A stretch of DNA of 64,000 nt from positions 409,623 through 473,622 of the forward strand of contig NZ_KQ034047.1 in assembly GCF_000970855.1 (NCBI RefSeq). Direction: 5' to 3'. Made by a program: the position numbers and the translations under genes. Position 1 is the first letter of the stretch; each line of letters opens with the position of its first letter. Shown here in pieces: positions 55,573 through 63,876 of the stretch. The notes beneath the pieces were generated by a model. The model worked only from the letters and a program-made list of their open reading frames with translations, was not told where the DNA came from and did not search any database. The stretch is from Lactobacillus helsingborgensis (GTDB taxonomy: Bacteria; Bacillota; Bacilli; Lactobacillales; Lactobacillaceae).

Positions 55573-57252
55573 ATGTTTTTATCTGCGTTGTTAGTAGCTT
55601 TACTCGCTATTATTTCCCAATGGTGGTTTTTTGCTCCGATAACAAGATGTTTAACTTATCCATTAACCACCGGCCTTTTAGTAGGTATTTTTATGGGTAA
55701 TCCAATGCTGGGAATGCTATCTGGTGCCACTATCCAGCTGGTTTATCTGGGCTGGATCAATACTGGTGGTGTAATGCCGAGTAACACTATGGTTGCCGGT
55801 ATTTTCGGTACCGCATTAACCATCCTTTCCGGAGCAAATCCTAAATTAGCAGTTACCTTTGCTGTACCTTTCTCATTAATCGGACTTTTAATGGTAGAAA
55901 TTTACCAAAGCGTTAACTCATTTTGGGTTCACAGAGCTGATGCCGAATTGGCTAAGGGCAATGTTAAAGCTATCAGGTTCTTAAATTATGTACCTTCATT
56001 CATTGTGTCACTGATTGTCTACGGTATTCCTGCCTTTTGTCTAGTATATTTTGGCAAAGGTTGGGCACAAAGCATGTTACGCATGATTCCTAAGAGCTTA
56101 ACCACTGCACTTGAAGTCGTTGGTGCCATCATGCCTGCTCTAGGTATCGCAATGTTACTTAATTACTTAGGTAAGAAATCACTAGTACCATACTTCTTTA
56201 TTGGTTTCTTCCTGACCGCTTATCTTAAACTGCAAATTATGGCTGTTGCTATTTTCGCAGGTTTATTAGCCTACCTACTTTACATCAATGAAAAGTTCAG
56301 AACTACCGCTGCTAATGCCGCACCAGCAAAGAAAAAGGTTAATAGACTAACTTTGCAAAATAGAACAGGAGCACCACAAACTGTAACTCCTGCTACAGCT
56401 GATAGTACTAGTATTGCTCAAGACATTTCCCCATTAAACTATAAAATTAAATTGACCCATAGCGACTTAGTTAAAACTTGGCTATGGGAGCAATCAGACG
56501 AGGCCTGCTATAACTATGAAAGGCTGCAGGCTTTGGGCTTAACCAACATGATGATCTACCCTATCCGAAAATTATATCCACAAAACAAACAGGCAGACGA
56601 ACTTAAAAAGTACATGGTATTCTTTAACACTGAACCACACATGGTTGGACCTGTTATTCACGGTATTGCACTTTCGATGGAAGAAGCACGTGCAAACGGT
56701 GCGAATGTGAGCGCTGAGGATATTAACGGTGTTCGTACAGGATTAATGGGACCCGCAGCAGGTATTGGTGACACAGTACAGCAGGGTATAATCTTCCCAA
56801 TTTTGGCAAGTATTGGAGCCACTATGGCATTAGAGCGTAATTACTTTGGTCCAATTATGTTCACTGTCGTATTCGAATTGATTATCTATTCTATTGGTTA
56901 TTTGATGTTTATGTATGGTTATAAAAAAGGTAAGGCTTCAGTTGTATCCATTCTAAAGAGTGGCTTGCTTGATAAAGTCACAAATGCGTTCTCAATTGTA
57001 GGCTTAATGGTTGTCGGCACTATGGCAGCCACGAGGGTAACTATTAAAACACCATTAATTTGGCATGTAGGTCAAAGCGTAATTAAGGTGCAGTCTTTAT
57101 TTAATCAGTTAGCACCCAGTTTAATTCCACTATTAATTACTCTGTTAGTATGGTGGCTTTTAAGAAAGAAAGTTAACGCAAGTATTATTGTTGTCGGCAT
57201 TTTTGTAATAGGTATTTTATGTTCTTACTTGGGCATCTTGGCAACTATTTAA
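55573..57252 (+). CDS. Mannose-family PTS permease, EIIC-EIID fusion
   Basis: A 559-residue membrane protein in which two normally separate subunits are joined. Residues 1-240 are EIIC (LVGIFMGNPMLGMLSGATIQ and LGWINTGGVMPSNTM motifs). A linker rich in Ala, Lys and Thr (about 245-285) leads to EIID (about 288-559: SDLVKTWLWEQSDEACYNYE, NTEPHMVGPVIHGIALSMEE, GLMGPAAGIGDTVQQG). In most bacteria the mannose/sorbose-type C and D subunits are separate polypeptides. No stop or frameshift interrupts the join, and the linker is regular, so this appears to be a true fusion. It transports and phosphorylates a sugar with the EIIA and EIIB encoded behind it. Confidence 0.88.
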   Translation: MFLSALLVALLAIISQWWFFAPITRCLTYPLTTGLLVGIFMGNPMLGMLSGATIQLVYLGWINTGGVMPSNTMVAGIFGTALTILSGANPKLAVTFAVPFSLIGLLMVEIYQSVNSFWVHRADAELAKGNVKAIRFLNYVPSFIVSLIVYGIPAFCLVYFGKGWAQSMLRMIPKSLTTALEVVGAIMPALGIAMLLNYLGKKSLVPYFFIGFFLTAYLKLQIMAVAIFAGLLAYLLYINEKFRTTAANAAPAKKKVNRLTLQNRTGAPQTVTPATADSTSIAQDISPLNYKIKLTHSDLVKTWLWEQSDEACYNYERLQALGLTNMMIYPIRKLYPQNKQADELKKYMVFFNTEPHMVGPVIHGIALSMEEARANGANVSAEDINGVRTGLMGPAAGIGDTVQQGIIFPILASIGATMALERNYFGPIMFTVVFELIIYSIGYLMFMYGYKKGKASVVSILKSGLLDKVTNAFSIVGLMVVGTMAATRVTIKTPLIWHVGQSVIKVQSLFNQLAPSLIPLLITLLVWWLLRKKVNASIIVVGIFVIGILCSYLGILATI

Positions 57253-57264
57253 AGGAGAATTAAT

Positions 57265-57684
57265 TTGATACAAATTATTTTAGCTAGTCACGGTCAATTT
57301 TGTTTAGGGTTGAAACAAACCGTGGAAATGATTGCCGGAAAAACAGACTACTTGGAAACAATTTCTTTTAAACCCGGTCAAGATCCTGATAATTATAGGG
57401 ATAATTTTGAACAAGTACTAAAATCGCAAAATGACCAACCTACATTAGTACTGGTAGATTTAAAGGGTGGTACGCCTTTTAATACAGCAATGTATTTAAA
57501 ACAAAAATATAATTTAGAACTAGTTACTGGGGTTAATGTGCCTATGCTTTTAAGCATTGTTACTAGTAGAACAGCAAAAAGTTCGATTAGTGATTTGCTC
57601 AATATCTGTTTAAATAATGAAAACTGGGGTATTCAAAATAGTAAATTAGGAGGAACACATCATGCAAAACTTAGTCTTAACTAG
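57265..57684 (+). CDS. Mannose-family PTS EIIA component
   Basis: A 139-residue cytoplasmic EIIA of the mannose family. The phosphorylated residue is His9 in IILASHGQF; the LVDLKGGTPFNTAMYL helix and VTGVNVPMLLSI are conserved. It accepts phosphate from HPr and hands it to the EIIB encoded next. The start is a TTG with AAGGAG 8 bases upstream. Its end overlaps the EIIB gene by 23 bases, indicating coupled translation. Confidence 0.9.
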   Translation: MIQIILASHGQFCLGLKQTVEMIAGKTDYLETISFKPGQDPDNYRDNFEQVLKSQNDQPTLVLVDLKGGTPFNTAMYLKQKYNLELVTGVNVPMLLSIVTSRTAKSSISDLLNICLNNENWGIQNSKLGGTHHAKLSLN

Positions 57685-58147
57685 AATTGATGACCGTTTA
57701 ATTCATGGTCAAGTCATGACCAAGTGGCTCAAAGAAACCGGAGCACAAAACGTTGTTATTGTGGATGACGCAACATCAAATAATGACTTTATGATCAACG
57801 TTTTTGAGCAGGCAGTACCCGAAGATATTGGTATTGGTATATTTAATAAAGAAGACGGCGTCACATTCTTTTCACAACCACTGGAAGCCCCGACCATTAT
57901 CTTGGTTAAGGTTCCTGAAACTATCGAATATATGGTTGATCATGGTATTGACATTACAGAAGTTGACTTGGGAGGTATGGGAGCAAAAGATGGTCGCAGC
58001 ACCCTATACCAATACATCTCTACCAGCCCAGCAGAAGACGAATGCTTCGAGCGTTTACTAAATAAAGGCGTAAATGTTTACGTGCAAATAGTACCGCAAA
58101 ACGAAAAACAGCCAATAAAGCCATTGCTCACTAAAAAGGATAAATAA
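57662..58147 (+). CDS. Mannose-family PTS EIIB component
   Basis: A 161-residue cytoplasmic EIIB. The phosphorylated His15 is in TRIDDRLIHGQVMTKW; VIVDDATSNND and LGGMGAKDGR are family motifs. It passes phosphate to the sugar held by the EIIC-EIID fusion. AGGAGG lies inside the end of the EIIA gene. A hairpin terminator ends the operon. Confidence 0.92.
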   Translation: MQNLVLTRIDDRLIHGQVMTKWLKETGAQNVVIVDDATSNNDFMINVFEQAVPEDIGIGIFNKEDGVTFFSQPLEAPTIILVKVPETIEYMVDHGIDITEVDLGGMGAKDGRSTLYQYISTSPAEDECFERLLNKGVNVYVQIVPQNEKQPIKPLLTKKDK

Positions 58148-58173
58148 ATTATTTTATTACTTTTGCTAATAAT

Positions 58174-58222
58174 TAAGAGGACCAGTTTTCATCATTTTGA
58201 GTAAAACTGGTCCTCTTAGTAT
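58174..58222. terminator. Terminator between convergent genes
   Basis: AAGAGGACCAGTTTT pairs perfectly with AAAACTGGTCCTCTT around a 13-base loop. It serves the PTS operon and the convergent macrodomain gene. Confidence 0.9.
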
Positions 58223-58244
58223 ATTTACAGCAACATTAAATTGA

Positions 58245-58751
58245 CTATTCTGCAAGCTCTTGACGATAAAGCTGAGCAGTTTTAGAATCGAACGCACACA
58301 TAATAATCTTCATTTGATAGTCGGCGTTCTGTTCCAGCCAATTTTTGACAGCAGCAAAAGCAATGTGAGCTGCCCGTGATGCAGGAAAACCATAAGCTCC
58401 CGTAGAAATGGCGGGAAAAGCAATACTGTGTAATCCGCGACTTTTAGCCAAATTTAAAGAATTTAAATAGCAGTTTCTTAGTAACTTATCGTCTTGGTTA
58501 GAACCTGAATAAATGGGACCCACAGTATGAATGACATACTTTGCCGGTAACTGATAACCATTAGTAATTTTAGCTTGTCCGGTCTCGCAACCGTGCAATT
58601 GACGACATTCAGCTAATAATTTGGGTCCTGCCGCACGGTGAATTGCACCATCAACGCCTAAGCCGCCAAGAAGCGACTTATTTGCGGCATTGACAATTGC
58701 ACCGATTGTTAATTTGGTAATGTCACCCTGAACGATTTTGAGATTTTCCAT
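58245..58751 (-). CDS. Macrodomain protein, probable ADP-ribosyl hydrolase / O-acetyl-ADP-ribose deacetylase
   Basis: A 168-residue single macrodomain. The ligand loop IVNAANKSLLGGLGVDGAIH, the TVGPIYSG strand and loop, and the phosphate loop AISTGAYGFPA are all present, matching the MacroD/YmdB-type group. It should remove acetyl from O-acetyl-ADP-ribose or mono-ADP-ribose from proteins or nucleic acid. There is no sirtuin or ADP-ribosyl transferase gene next to it. It is monocistronic, framed by terminators. Confidence 0.9.
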   Translation of the reverse strand: MENLKIVQGDITKLTIGAIVNAANKSLLGGLGVDGAIHRAAGPKLLAECRQLHGCETGQAKITNGYQLPAKYVIHTVGPIYSGSNQDDKLLRNCYLNSLNLAKSRGLHSIAFPAISTGAYGFPASRAAHIAFAAVKNWLEQNADYQMKIIMCAFDSKTAQLYRQELAE

Positions 58752-58803
58752 GATTTTAGCCTCTTTTTATTCTATTCTAAACCTAAAGCTATTTTTGCCA
58801 AAA

Positions 58804-58836
58804 CAAAAATGCGATCACATTGTGGTCGCATTTTAT
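58804..58836 (-). terminator. Terminator of the glycosidase gene
   Basis: AAAATGCGA(C/T)CACA pairs with its complement around a tiny loop, then T on the minus strand; 20 bases beyond the glycosidase stop. Confidence 0.9.
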
Positions 58837-58855
58837 GCATTCAACTTCATTTTCT

Positions 58856-60391
58856 TTAATGTTTTTCAGTTAAAAGTAAGACTTGGTATGGTTTTCTTGG
58901 AAGATGAAATTTGTCTTTGTTAGTAATTTCAGCCGCAAAATCTTGTGTTGTTTCTGTCCAAGCGTTAATTAGTTTGGCAGTATATTTCTTGTTTTCAGGT
59001 AAAAAGTCCAAGATAACAAATTCAGACCCATTGTCGCCAAAATAAACCAACCATTTATCTTCTTCAGGGTTTGAACCAACCGCGTAGTCCCAGTGGGGAC
59101 CGGATGTAGCTTGAGGCTTTACCCAGCTAAAACCGTTATCTTGGAGCAAATCATTTAAGAAATTAATTTTCTTTTGACTTTCTCCGTATAATTTACCTCC
59201 ATGTGCCCACCAGATCGGTCGGTCAGTATTAGGCTTGTCAATGTAAGTTTCGCCGTGTGTACAACCACCACCACGCAAGATGACCCGCCAGAAGCTGTCC
59301 ATCATTCCTTGAGCCGTATTATCACCCCAGCCAAATTCAATATTGCCTTCATAGCGGCATTCATCAACCACTACCGGCTTTTGGTATTCAGCAATCCATT
59401 TAGGCACCATGAATAAATTATCAGTTTGGATACTTAAGTGCGTGATCCACGGCTTAGTATGATCATACCAATTTTTAATTGTGTCTTTATGCTGAGGGGG
59501 ATCATAAAAGTTATGGATTGATTCCAAGTGGTTAGACGGATCTTTTTCACAAACATACTGTCCGATTACATCCCAATCTTTTAGCGGAATTTGTCCACAC
59601 ATATCCATTAAATCGTACTCATTGGCTAACGACCACCAAACATTCTTATACGATGCCAAACGGGCAACTATATATTTTACATATTCTAAGTTATTCTTCA
59701 GCCCCATACGGGCAAAGCCCCAGCGGTCATAGGGGCTGAATAAAATCAGATCAGCTTCTATTCCCAGCTCATCCAGCTTGTCAATATTATTCTCCAGGTT
59801 TTGGAAGTACTGGGGCACTGGACGGGTAAAATCAAAGCCAGTATTGGCACCATCAAAGACCCAATCAGTTCCTCCGCGCTTAACATTAGGCTGACCTGCG
59901 AAAGGATAGATTTCAGGTTCATTATTGTTATAGTCATAGCTTTTCGGAAAAACCAGCATTCTAATTTTATTGAAACTATTCTCTTTCAAAGTTTGAATAG
60001 TCTGCTTTTGGATATTTGCTGGTTGAACAGTCCAAGCATAAGCTGTAGTGCCAAACGGAATAAAACCTGTGCCGTCCGCATAGGCGAAATGAGTTTTACC
60101 GGCAACCCGAACCGGTCCATGATTATTGGCTTCAGCGTTTGTAACTGTAAAATGAACCTCTTTTTTATCAAGAGCAGGTATATTAGAAGCTGTAGTCAAG
60201 GTATATTCGCCCACTTGTTCCGGCATATACCTAATCTTGTAAATACCATTGCCATCATAAAAACCGTCAACGGTGACAAAATGATTGTTATGGTTGATCG
60301 TTCCAGTCAAGTTGACATCTCTAAACGGATTACCATTTTTTGGTCCATCTAGGGCTAATTCATATCTGTGCCATTTTTCAATTGTCGTCAT
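58856..60391 (-). CDS. DUF5060-type TIM-barrel glycoside hydrolase
   Basis: A 511-residue cytoplasmic protein. The first 95 residues form a beta-sandwich of the DUF5060 type (KWHRYELALDGPKNGNPF, then IYKIRYMPEQVGEYTL). A TIM barrel follows with FIPFGTTAYAWT, the acid/base candidate Glu258 in WSLANEYDLM and the nucleophile candidate Glu344 in VVVDECRYEGN, the spacing of clan A glycosidases, and then a small C-terminal sandwich (DUF5605-like; YTAKLINAWTETTQ). No signal peptide. It lies 23 bases behind an MFS carrier gene, so it probably splits a glycoside brought in by that carrier. GAGGGGAG lies before the ATG. The exact substrate is unknown. Confidence 0.82.
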   Translation of the reverse strand: MTTIEKWHRYELALDGPKNGNPFRDVNLTGTINHNNHFVTVDGFYDGNGIYKIRYMPEQVGEYTLTTASNIPALDKKEVHFTVTNAEANNHGPVRVAGKTHFAYADGTGFIPFGTTAYAWTVQPANIQKQTIQTLKENSFNKIRMLVFPKSYDYNNNEPEIYPFAGQPNVKRGGTDWVFDGANTGFDFTRPVPQYFQNLENNIDKLDELGIEADLILFSPYDRWGFARMGLKNNLEYVKYIVARLASYKNVWWSLANEYDLMDMCGQIPLKDWDVIGQYVCEKDPSNHLESIHNFYDPPQHKDTIKNWYDHTKPWITHLSIQTDNLFMVPKWIAEYQKPVVVDECRYEGNIEFGWGDNTAQGMMDSFWRVILRGGGCTHGETYIDKPNTDRPIWWAHGGKLYGESQKKINFLNDLLQDNGFSWVKPQATSGPHWDYAVGSNPEEDKWLVYFGDNGSEFVILDFLPENKKYTAKLINAWTETTQDFAAEITNKDKFHLPRKPYQVLLLTEKH

Positions 60392-60414
60392 TTTAAATAA
60401 CTCCCCTCTTTAAG

Positions 60415-61644
60415 CTACGCCACATTTCTAGCTTTATTACTGCCTTTACTTCTAAGAATTGCCATTATTACAAAGACAACTGCTATTATGCCTAATATAC
60501 CTGCACTAATCTTCATTTGATCAACTGCCGTACTTAAGCCTGTTATTTTGCATAAGATCGAAATAACATAAGGAGAAGCAAATGCACCTAAATTATTGCA
60601 GACTTGCGCAATTGAAATAATCATATTACTGATTGAGCCGTCAACTTCTCCCAAGATTGTGTCATAAACATAAGGGATAATTAAGTTGGCAATCATCATT
60701 AATAGTAAACCGATAAAGAAAATAGCCATATTGCCTGCTTTTGAGCAAACAATAAAGCCAACCGCACCGCAGGCAACTGCTACTGCCGGGGTAAAGTGCT
60801 TTAACATCTTAAAGATTTTCGAATATGCCATAGAAATCACTGCGCCAATTAGGCCCGCGATTGCGATTTCTGTAGAAAGTGCACCCTGATTGGCAAGATG
60901 ATTCTGTTCAATAACTAAAGCCGAAGCTGTAGCTTCAACCATAAAAGCTGAAAAGAATAGAAACAGCATCAAAAAGGCAATATATATTAAACCGGGTATT
61001 TTAACGTGCTTTTTTGTTTGCGTATTATTCGCTGCAACACTTTGCCCTTCAACAGTCGTTTCCTGCTCTATTTTTGGTGTGTAACCCATCATAAAGAGAA
61101 CTAAGAACGGAATTACAATTAAAAAGTACAAGAAGGTTGCTTGCCATTTGATTCCCAAAAGCAAGCCTGAAACAAAGGTCATCGAGCTGTTACCCAGAGT
61201 CCCCATAGCTCCTTGAATACCAATTAAAGTCTTCTGTTCTTCACCGCTAAAGCAGTCGCCAATTAAAGAAACGGCAAGAGATGTAAACAGCCCTATACCT
61301 GCTCCAACCAGCAAACGGCTAATCACAATAATAGTAAAATTATTAACAAAAAACGGAATAATACCACCAATTACAGCTACAATCATGCCTATGATTACGG
61401 TATTTCTTTTACCAAACCACTTAATGACAGCATTGCTGAACAAGATGAACAACATGATTGTGAATGATGGAATAGTAAATAATGCCTGCACCGAAGTCAC
61501 AGATTCATGGGGAAAAGATTTGGCAATTAGAGGTATCGCCGCCAGGTTAGAACCAGCAACCTGCAAAAAAAGTGAGATCCCCAAAATTCCTACTTTGAGT
61601 TTCCAGTTACCCTTATTTTTCTCCCGCAAATTTTCAACGTTCAT
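60415..61644 (-). CDS. MFS transporter, probable glycoside carrier
   Basis: A 409-residue, 12-helix major facilitator protein. The cytoplasmic loop between the halves (about 195-215, KIEQETTVEGQSVAANNTQT) is typical, and a motif-A-like KWFGKRNTVIIG lies between helices 2 and 3. AAAGGAG lies before the ATG. It is the first gene of a two-gene operon with the DUF5060 glycosidase, under a promoter with a LacI-type operator between its -35 and -10 boxes. This context suggests import of a glycoside or oligosaccharide rather than drug export. Confidence 0.82.
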   Translation of the reverse strand: MNVENLREKNKGNWKLKVGILGISLFLQVAGSNLAAIPLIAKSFPHESVTSVQALFTIPSFTIMLFILFSNAVIKWFGKRNTVIIGMIVAVIGGIIPFFVNNFTIIVISRLLVGAGIGLFTSLAVSLIGDCFSGEEQKTLIGIQGAMGTLGNSSMTFVSGLLLGIKWQATFLYFLIVIPFLVLFMMGYTPKIEQETTVEGQSVAANNTQTKKHVKIPGLIYIAFLMLFLFFSAFMVEATASALVIEQNHLANQGALSTEIAIAGLIGAVISMAYSKIFKMLKHFTPAVAVACGAVGFIVCSKAGNMAIFFIGLLLMMIANLIIPYVYDTILGEVDGSISNMIISIAQVCNNLGAFASPYVISILCKITGLSTAVDQMKISAGILGIIAVVFVIMAILRSKGSNKARNVA

Positions 61645-61694
61645 AATTAAAACTCCTTTCTAAAGTATTAGGTTTGACGTTGATTTACATTTTT

Positions 61695-61723
61695 ATATTA
61701 TCTTGTAACCGGTTACAAGGCAA
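61695..61723 (-). promoter_or_regulatory. Promoter with LacI-type operator before the MFS-glycosidase operon
   Basis: On the minus strand TTGCCT (61723-61718), 17 bases and TAATAT (61700-61695). The spacer is filled by the perfect 18-base palindrome CTTGTAACCGGTTACAAG (61702-61719). A repressor there would block RNA polymerase directly. Confidence 0.8.
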
Positions 61724-61772
61724 TAGCAATTTACTTAACTATGACTAAAATAGTATAAATTAATTTATGAGT

Positions 61773-61797
61773 TATAATAAAAATGTAACCCATTACA
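61773..61797 (+). promoter_or_regulatory. -10 box and second operator before the LacI gene
   Basis: TATAAT at 61773-61778, followed by TGTAACCCATTACA at 61784-61797, a near-palindrome sharing the TGTAACC half-site with the operator at 61702. Points to autoregulation. Confidence 0.7.
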
Positions 61798-61818
61798 GTA
61801 ATTAAAAAAGGATCAATC

Positions 61819-62778
61819 ATGTCTACTATTAAAGATGTGGCTAAATTAGCCGGAGTTTCTGTAGCTACTGTTTCTCGAATTATTAATGATTCGCCTAACG
61901 TCAGCCCTGCTACTAGAAAAAAAGTCGAACGAGTTATCAAAGAAATAAATTATCAGCCTAATCAAGTAGCACGAACTTTATACCAAAAAAAATCGCGGAT
62001 GATTGGCATCATCATCCCCGACCTAAACAACCGCTTTTATGCCCAAATTATTGACGGCATTCAATCTATTCTCCAAAAAAAAGGCTATTCTGCGCTAATT
62101 TCTTTTAGCGCCAATTCAAATAAAAAAAACTATTTGAATTTTATTAACGAGTTCCAAAAAAATAATATTGACGGCATTATCACTGCCGCTTTTGATCTGC
62201 CAGCTACTTTAAACTTGGCAACACCTCTTGTAATGTATGATAGCGCTAATATTGATGATAATGTTGCCCGCATAGTTTCAGACAACATCAAAGGTGGCAA
62301 AGACTGTATTTCTCTATTGCAAAATCAGGCAACTAGGGTAATGATTCAGCATTGGCCGCTGAGATTGCCAACAGTAAGGGAAAGAGTAGAGTCACTAGTT
62401 AACGAGCTAAACAAGCTTAATATTCCCTACATACTTAAAAAGGTTTCCGAAAACGATCCTGAGAAAGCTGCGCAAGAAGTCTTAAAGAAAAGCAATCGTT
62501 TTGACGCTGTAATTGCAGTTAATGATATCTATGCTGCGGAAATTATTAAGGAAGCTCAACGGCGTAATCTTAAAATCCCAGCTGATTTTCAACTTATAGG
62601 CTATGATAATAACGTGCTATGCGAATATACTACGCCTACAATTTCTACAATTGATCAACAGCCAAAATTGATTGGTCAAACTGCAGCAAGGCGATTATTA
62701 GATTTAATCAATGGAAAAAAATCTAGCCAAAATAGTATTATTAACGTCATTCCTATTAAGAGAAATTCAACATATTAA
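61819..62778 (+). CDS. LacI-family regulator of the MFS-glycosidase operon
   Basis: A 319-residue repressor. STIKDVAKLAGVSVATVSRI is the helix-turn-helix, NYQPNQVARTLYQKKS the hinge, and IGIIIPDLNNRFYAQIIDGI opens the effector domain, which ends FQLIGYDNNVLCEYTTPTIS. It is divergent from the MFS-glycosidase operon, and both promoters carry a TGTAACC-type site. On the other side lies a convergent ribose-type ABC gene; sequence style is close to RbsR/ScrR-type regulators, so control of that system is also possible. Confidence 0.9.
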   Translation: MSTIKDVAKLAGVSVATVSRIINDSPNVSPATRKKVERVIKEINYQPNQVARTLYQKKSRMIGIIIPDLNNRFYAQIIDGIQSILQKKGYSALISFSANSNKKNYLNFINEFQKNNIDGIITAAFDLPATLNLATPLVMYDSANIDDNVARIVSDNIKGGKDCISLLQNQATRVMIQHWPLRLPTVRERVESLVNELNKLNIPYILKKVSENDPEKAAQEVLKKSNRFDAVIAVNDIYAAEIIKEAQRRNLKIPADFQLIGYDNNVLCEYTTPTISTIDQQPKLIGQTAARRLLDLINGKKSSQNSIINVIPIKRNSTY

Positions 62779-62780
62779 AT

Positions 62781-62822
62781 AAAATAGGAGCTTAAAGTCT
62801 AACTTTAAGTTCCTATTCGTTT
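62781..62822. terminator. Terminator between convergent genes
   Basis: AATAGGA-G-CTTAAAG pairs with CTTTAAG-T-TCCTATT around a short loop. It serves the LacI gene and the convergent binding-protein gene. Confidence 0.85.
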
Positions 62823-62852
62823 TTATTAATAATCTATCAACAATTGATTTTA

Positions 62853-63854
62853 TTATTTATTGTAAACTTGCTTCTTAAATGAAGCTACATTATTCTTAGT
62901 AATAATCTTGACTGCTACTTTGTCGTTCTTAGGAACCTTCTTATTCTGGTAGTGATCGTAAACCTTTTGGACAGATTCTTGACCTATCTTATTCCATTGC
63001 TGACCAACAGTAGCCGTAATTTGACCCTTTTGAATTAAATTCAAGCTGGCAAGAGTACCATCAAAACCAATGATAGTTATTTTCTTGTTAGCTGCTTTAA
63101 CAGCTCGAGCTGCACCAACTGCTTCTTCGTCGTTTTGGGCAAAAATACCTTTAATATCGCTATGAGCTTGTAAAATGTTTTCGGTAACGGTCAGGGCCTT
63201 GGCACGGTCAAACTGAGCGGTCTGCTTAGTCACAATATTTAATTTCTTATCACCAATACTATCAAAACCTTTACCACGTTCACGTGTGGCAGAAGCTCCA
63301 GGAATTCCTTGAATTTCAGCAATTTTAGCATTTTCGCCTAATTTTTCAATTAACCAATTAGCAGCTTTTTTACCTCCGGCAATATTGTCAGAAGCAACTG
63401 TTGAAACTACTTTACCGGAGTCAGCACTACGGTCAACACAGATTACAGGAATTTTAGCATCATTAGCTTTTTTAACTACTGTAGAAATAGCTGAAGAATC
63501 ACAAGGGTTGATAATTAAGGCATCTACCTTTTGTGTGATTAAATCTTCAACGTCGTTATTTTGCTTTGAAGTATCATTATTTGCGTCATCGATGATGACT
63601 TTTGAACCATGCTTTTTAGCATAGTCACTAATAACATTCTTTAAATTAACAAATGCGGGGTTAGTCAATGTTGAGATAGACACACCAATTTTCAAATCTT
63701 TTGGTGCCTTCTTTTCTACTTTAGAAGACGAACCCGAACTGTTGCTTAAGCCTGTGGAACCACAGCCCGCAAGTATTCCCCCTGCTAAAAGCAAGACAGA
63801 AGCTGCAGTAGCAATTTTCATCAATCGTTTGGAAAAATTTTTAATATTCATCAT
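62853..63854 (-). CDS. rbsB: Sugar ABC transporter substrate-binding lipoprotein, ribose type
   Basis: A 333-residue lipoprotein. The ATG at 63854 (GAGGAG 5 bases before; a second ATG follows at once) gives a signal peptide with lipobox LLAGGILAGC. A Ser-rich tether leads into a type I periplasmic-binding fold: LKIGVSISTLTNPAFVNLK, DALIINPCDSSAIS, IPVICVDRSADSGKVVSTVASDN, FAQNDEEAVGAARAV and IIGFDGTLASLNLIQ are the RbsB-type segments. It delivers a pentose or hexose to the permease encoded upstream. Ribose is the best guess, but related proteins bind other sugars. Confidence 0.85.
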   Translation of the reverse strand: MMNIKNFSKRLMKIATAASVLLLAGGILAGCGSTGLSNSSGSSSKVEKKAPKDLKIGVSISTLTNPAFVNLKNVISDYAKKHGSKVIIDDANNDTSKQNNDVEDLITQKVDALIINPCDSSAISTVVKKANDAKIPVICVDRSADSGKVVSTVASDNIAGGKKAANWLIEKLGENAKIAEIQGIPGASATRERGKGFDSIGDKKLNIVTKQTAQFDRAKALTVTENILQAHSDIKGIFAQNDEEAVGAARAVKAANKKITIIGFDGTLASLNLIQKGQITATVGQQWNKIGQESVQKVYDHYQNKKVPKNDKVAVKIITKNNVASFKKQVYNK

Positions 63855-63876
63855 TATTTCTCCTCTAAAAATAATT

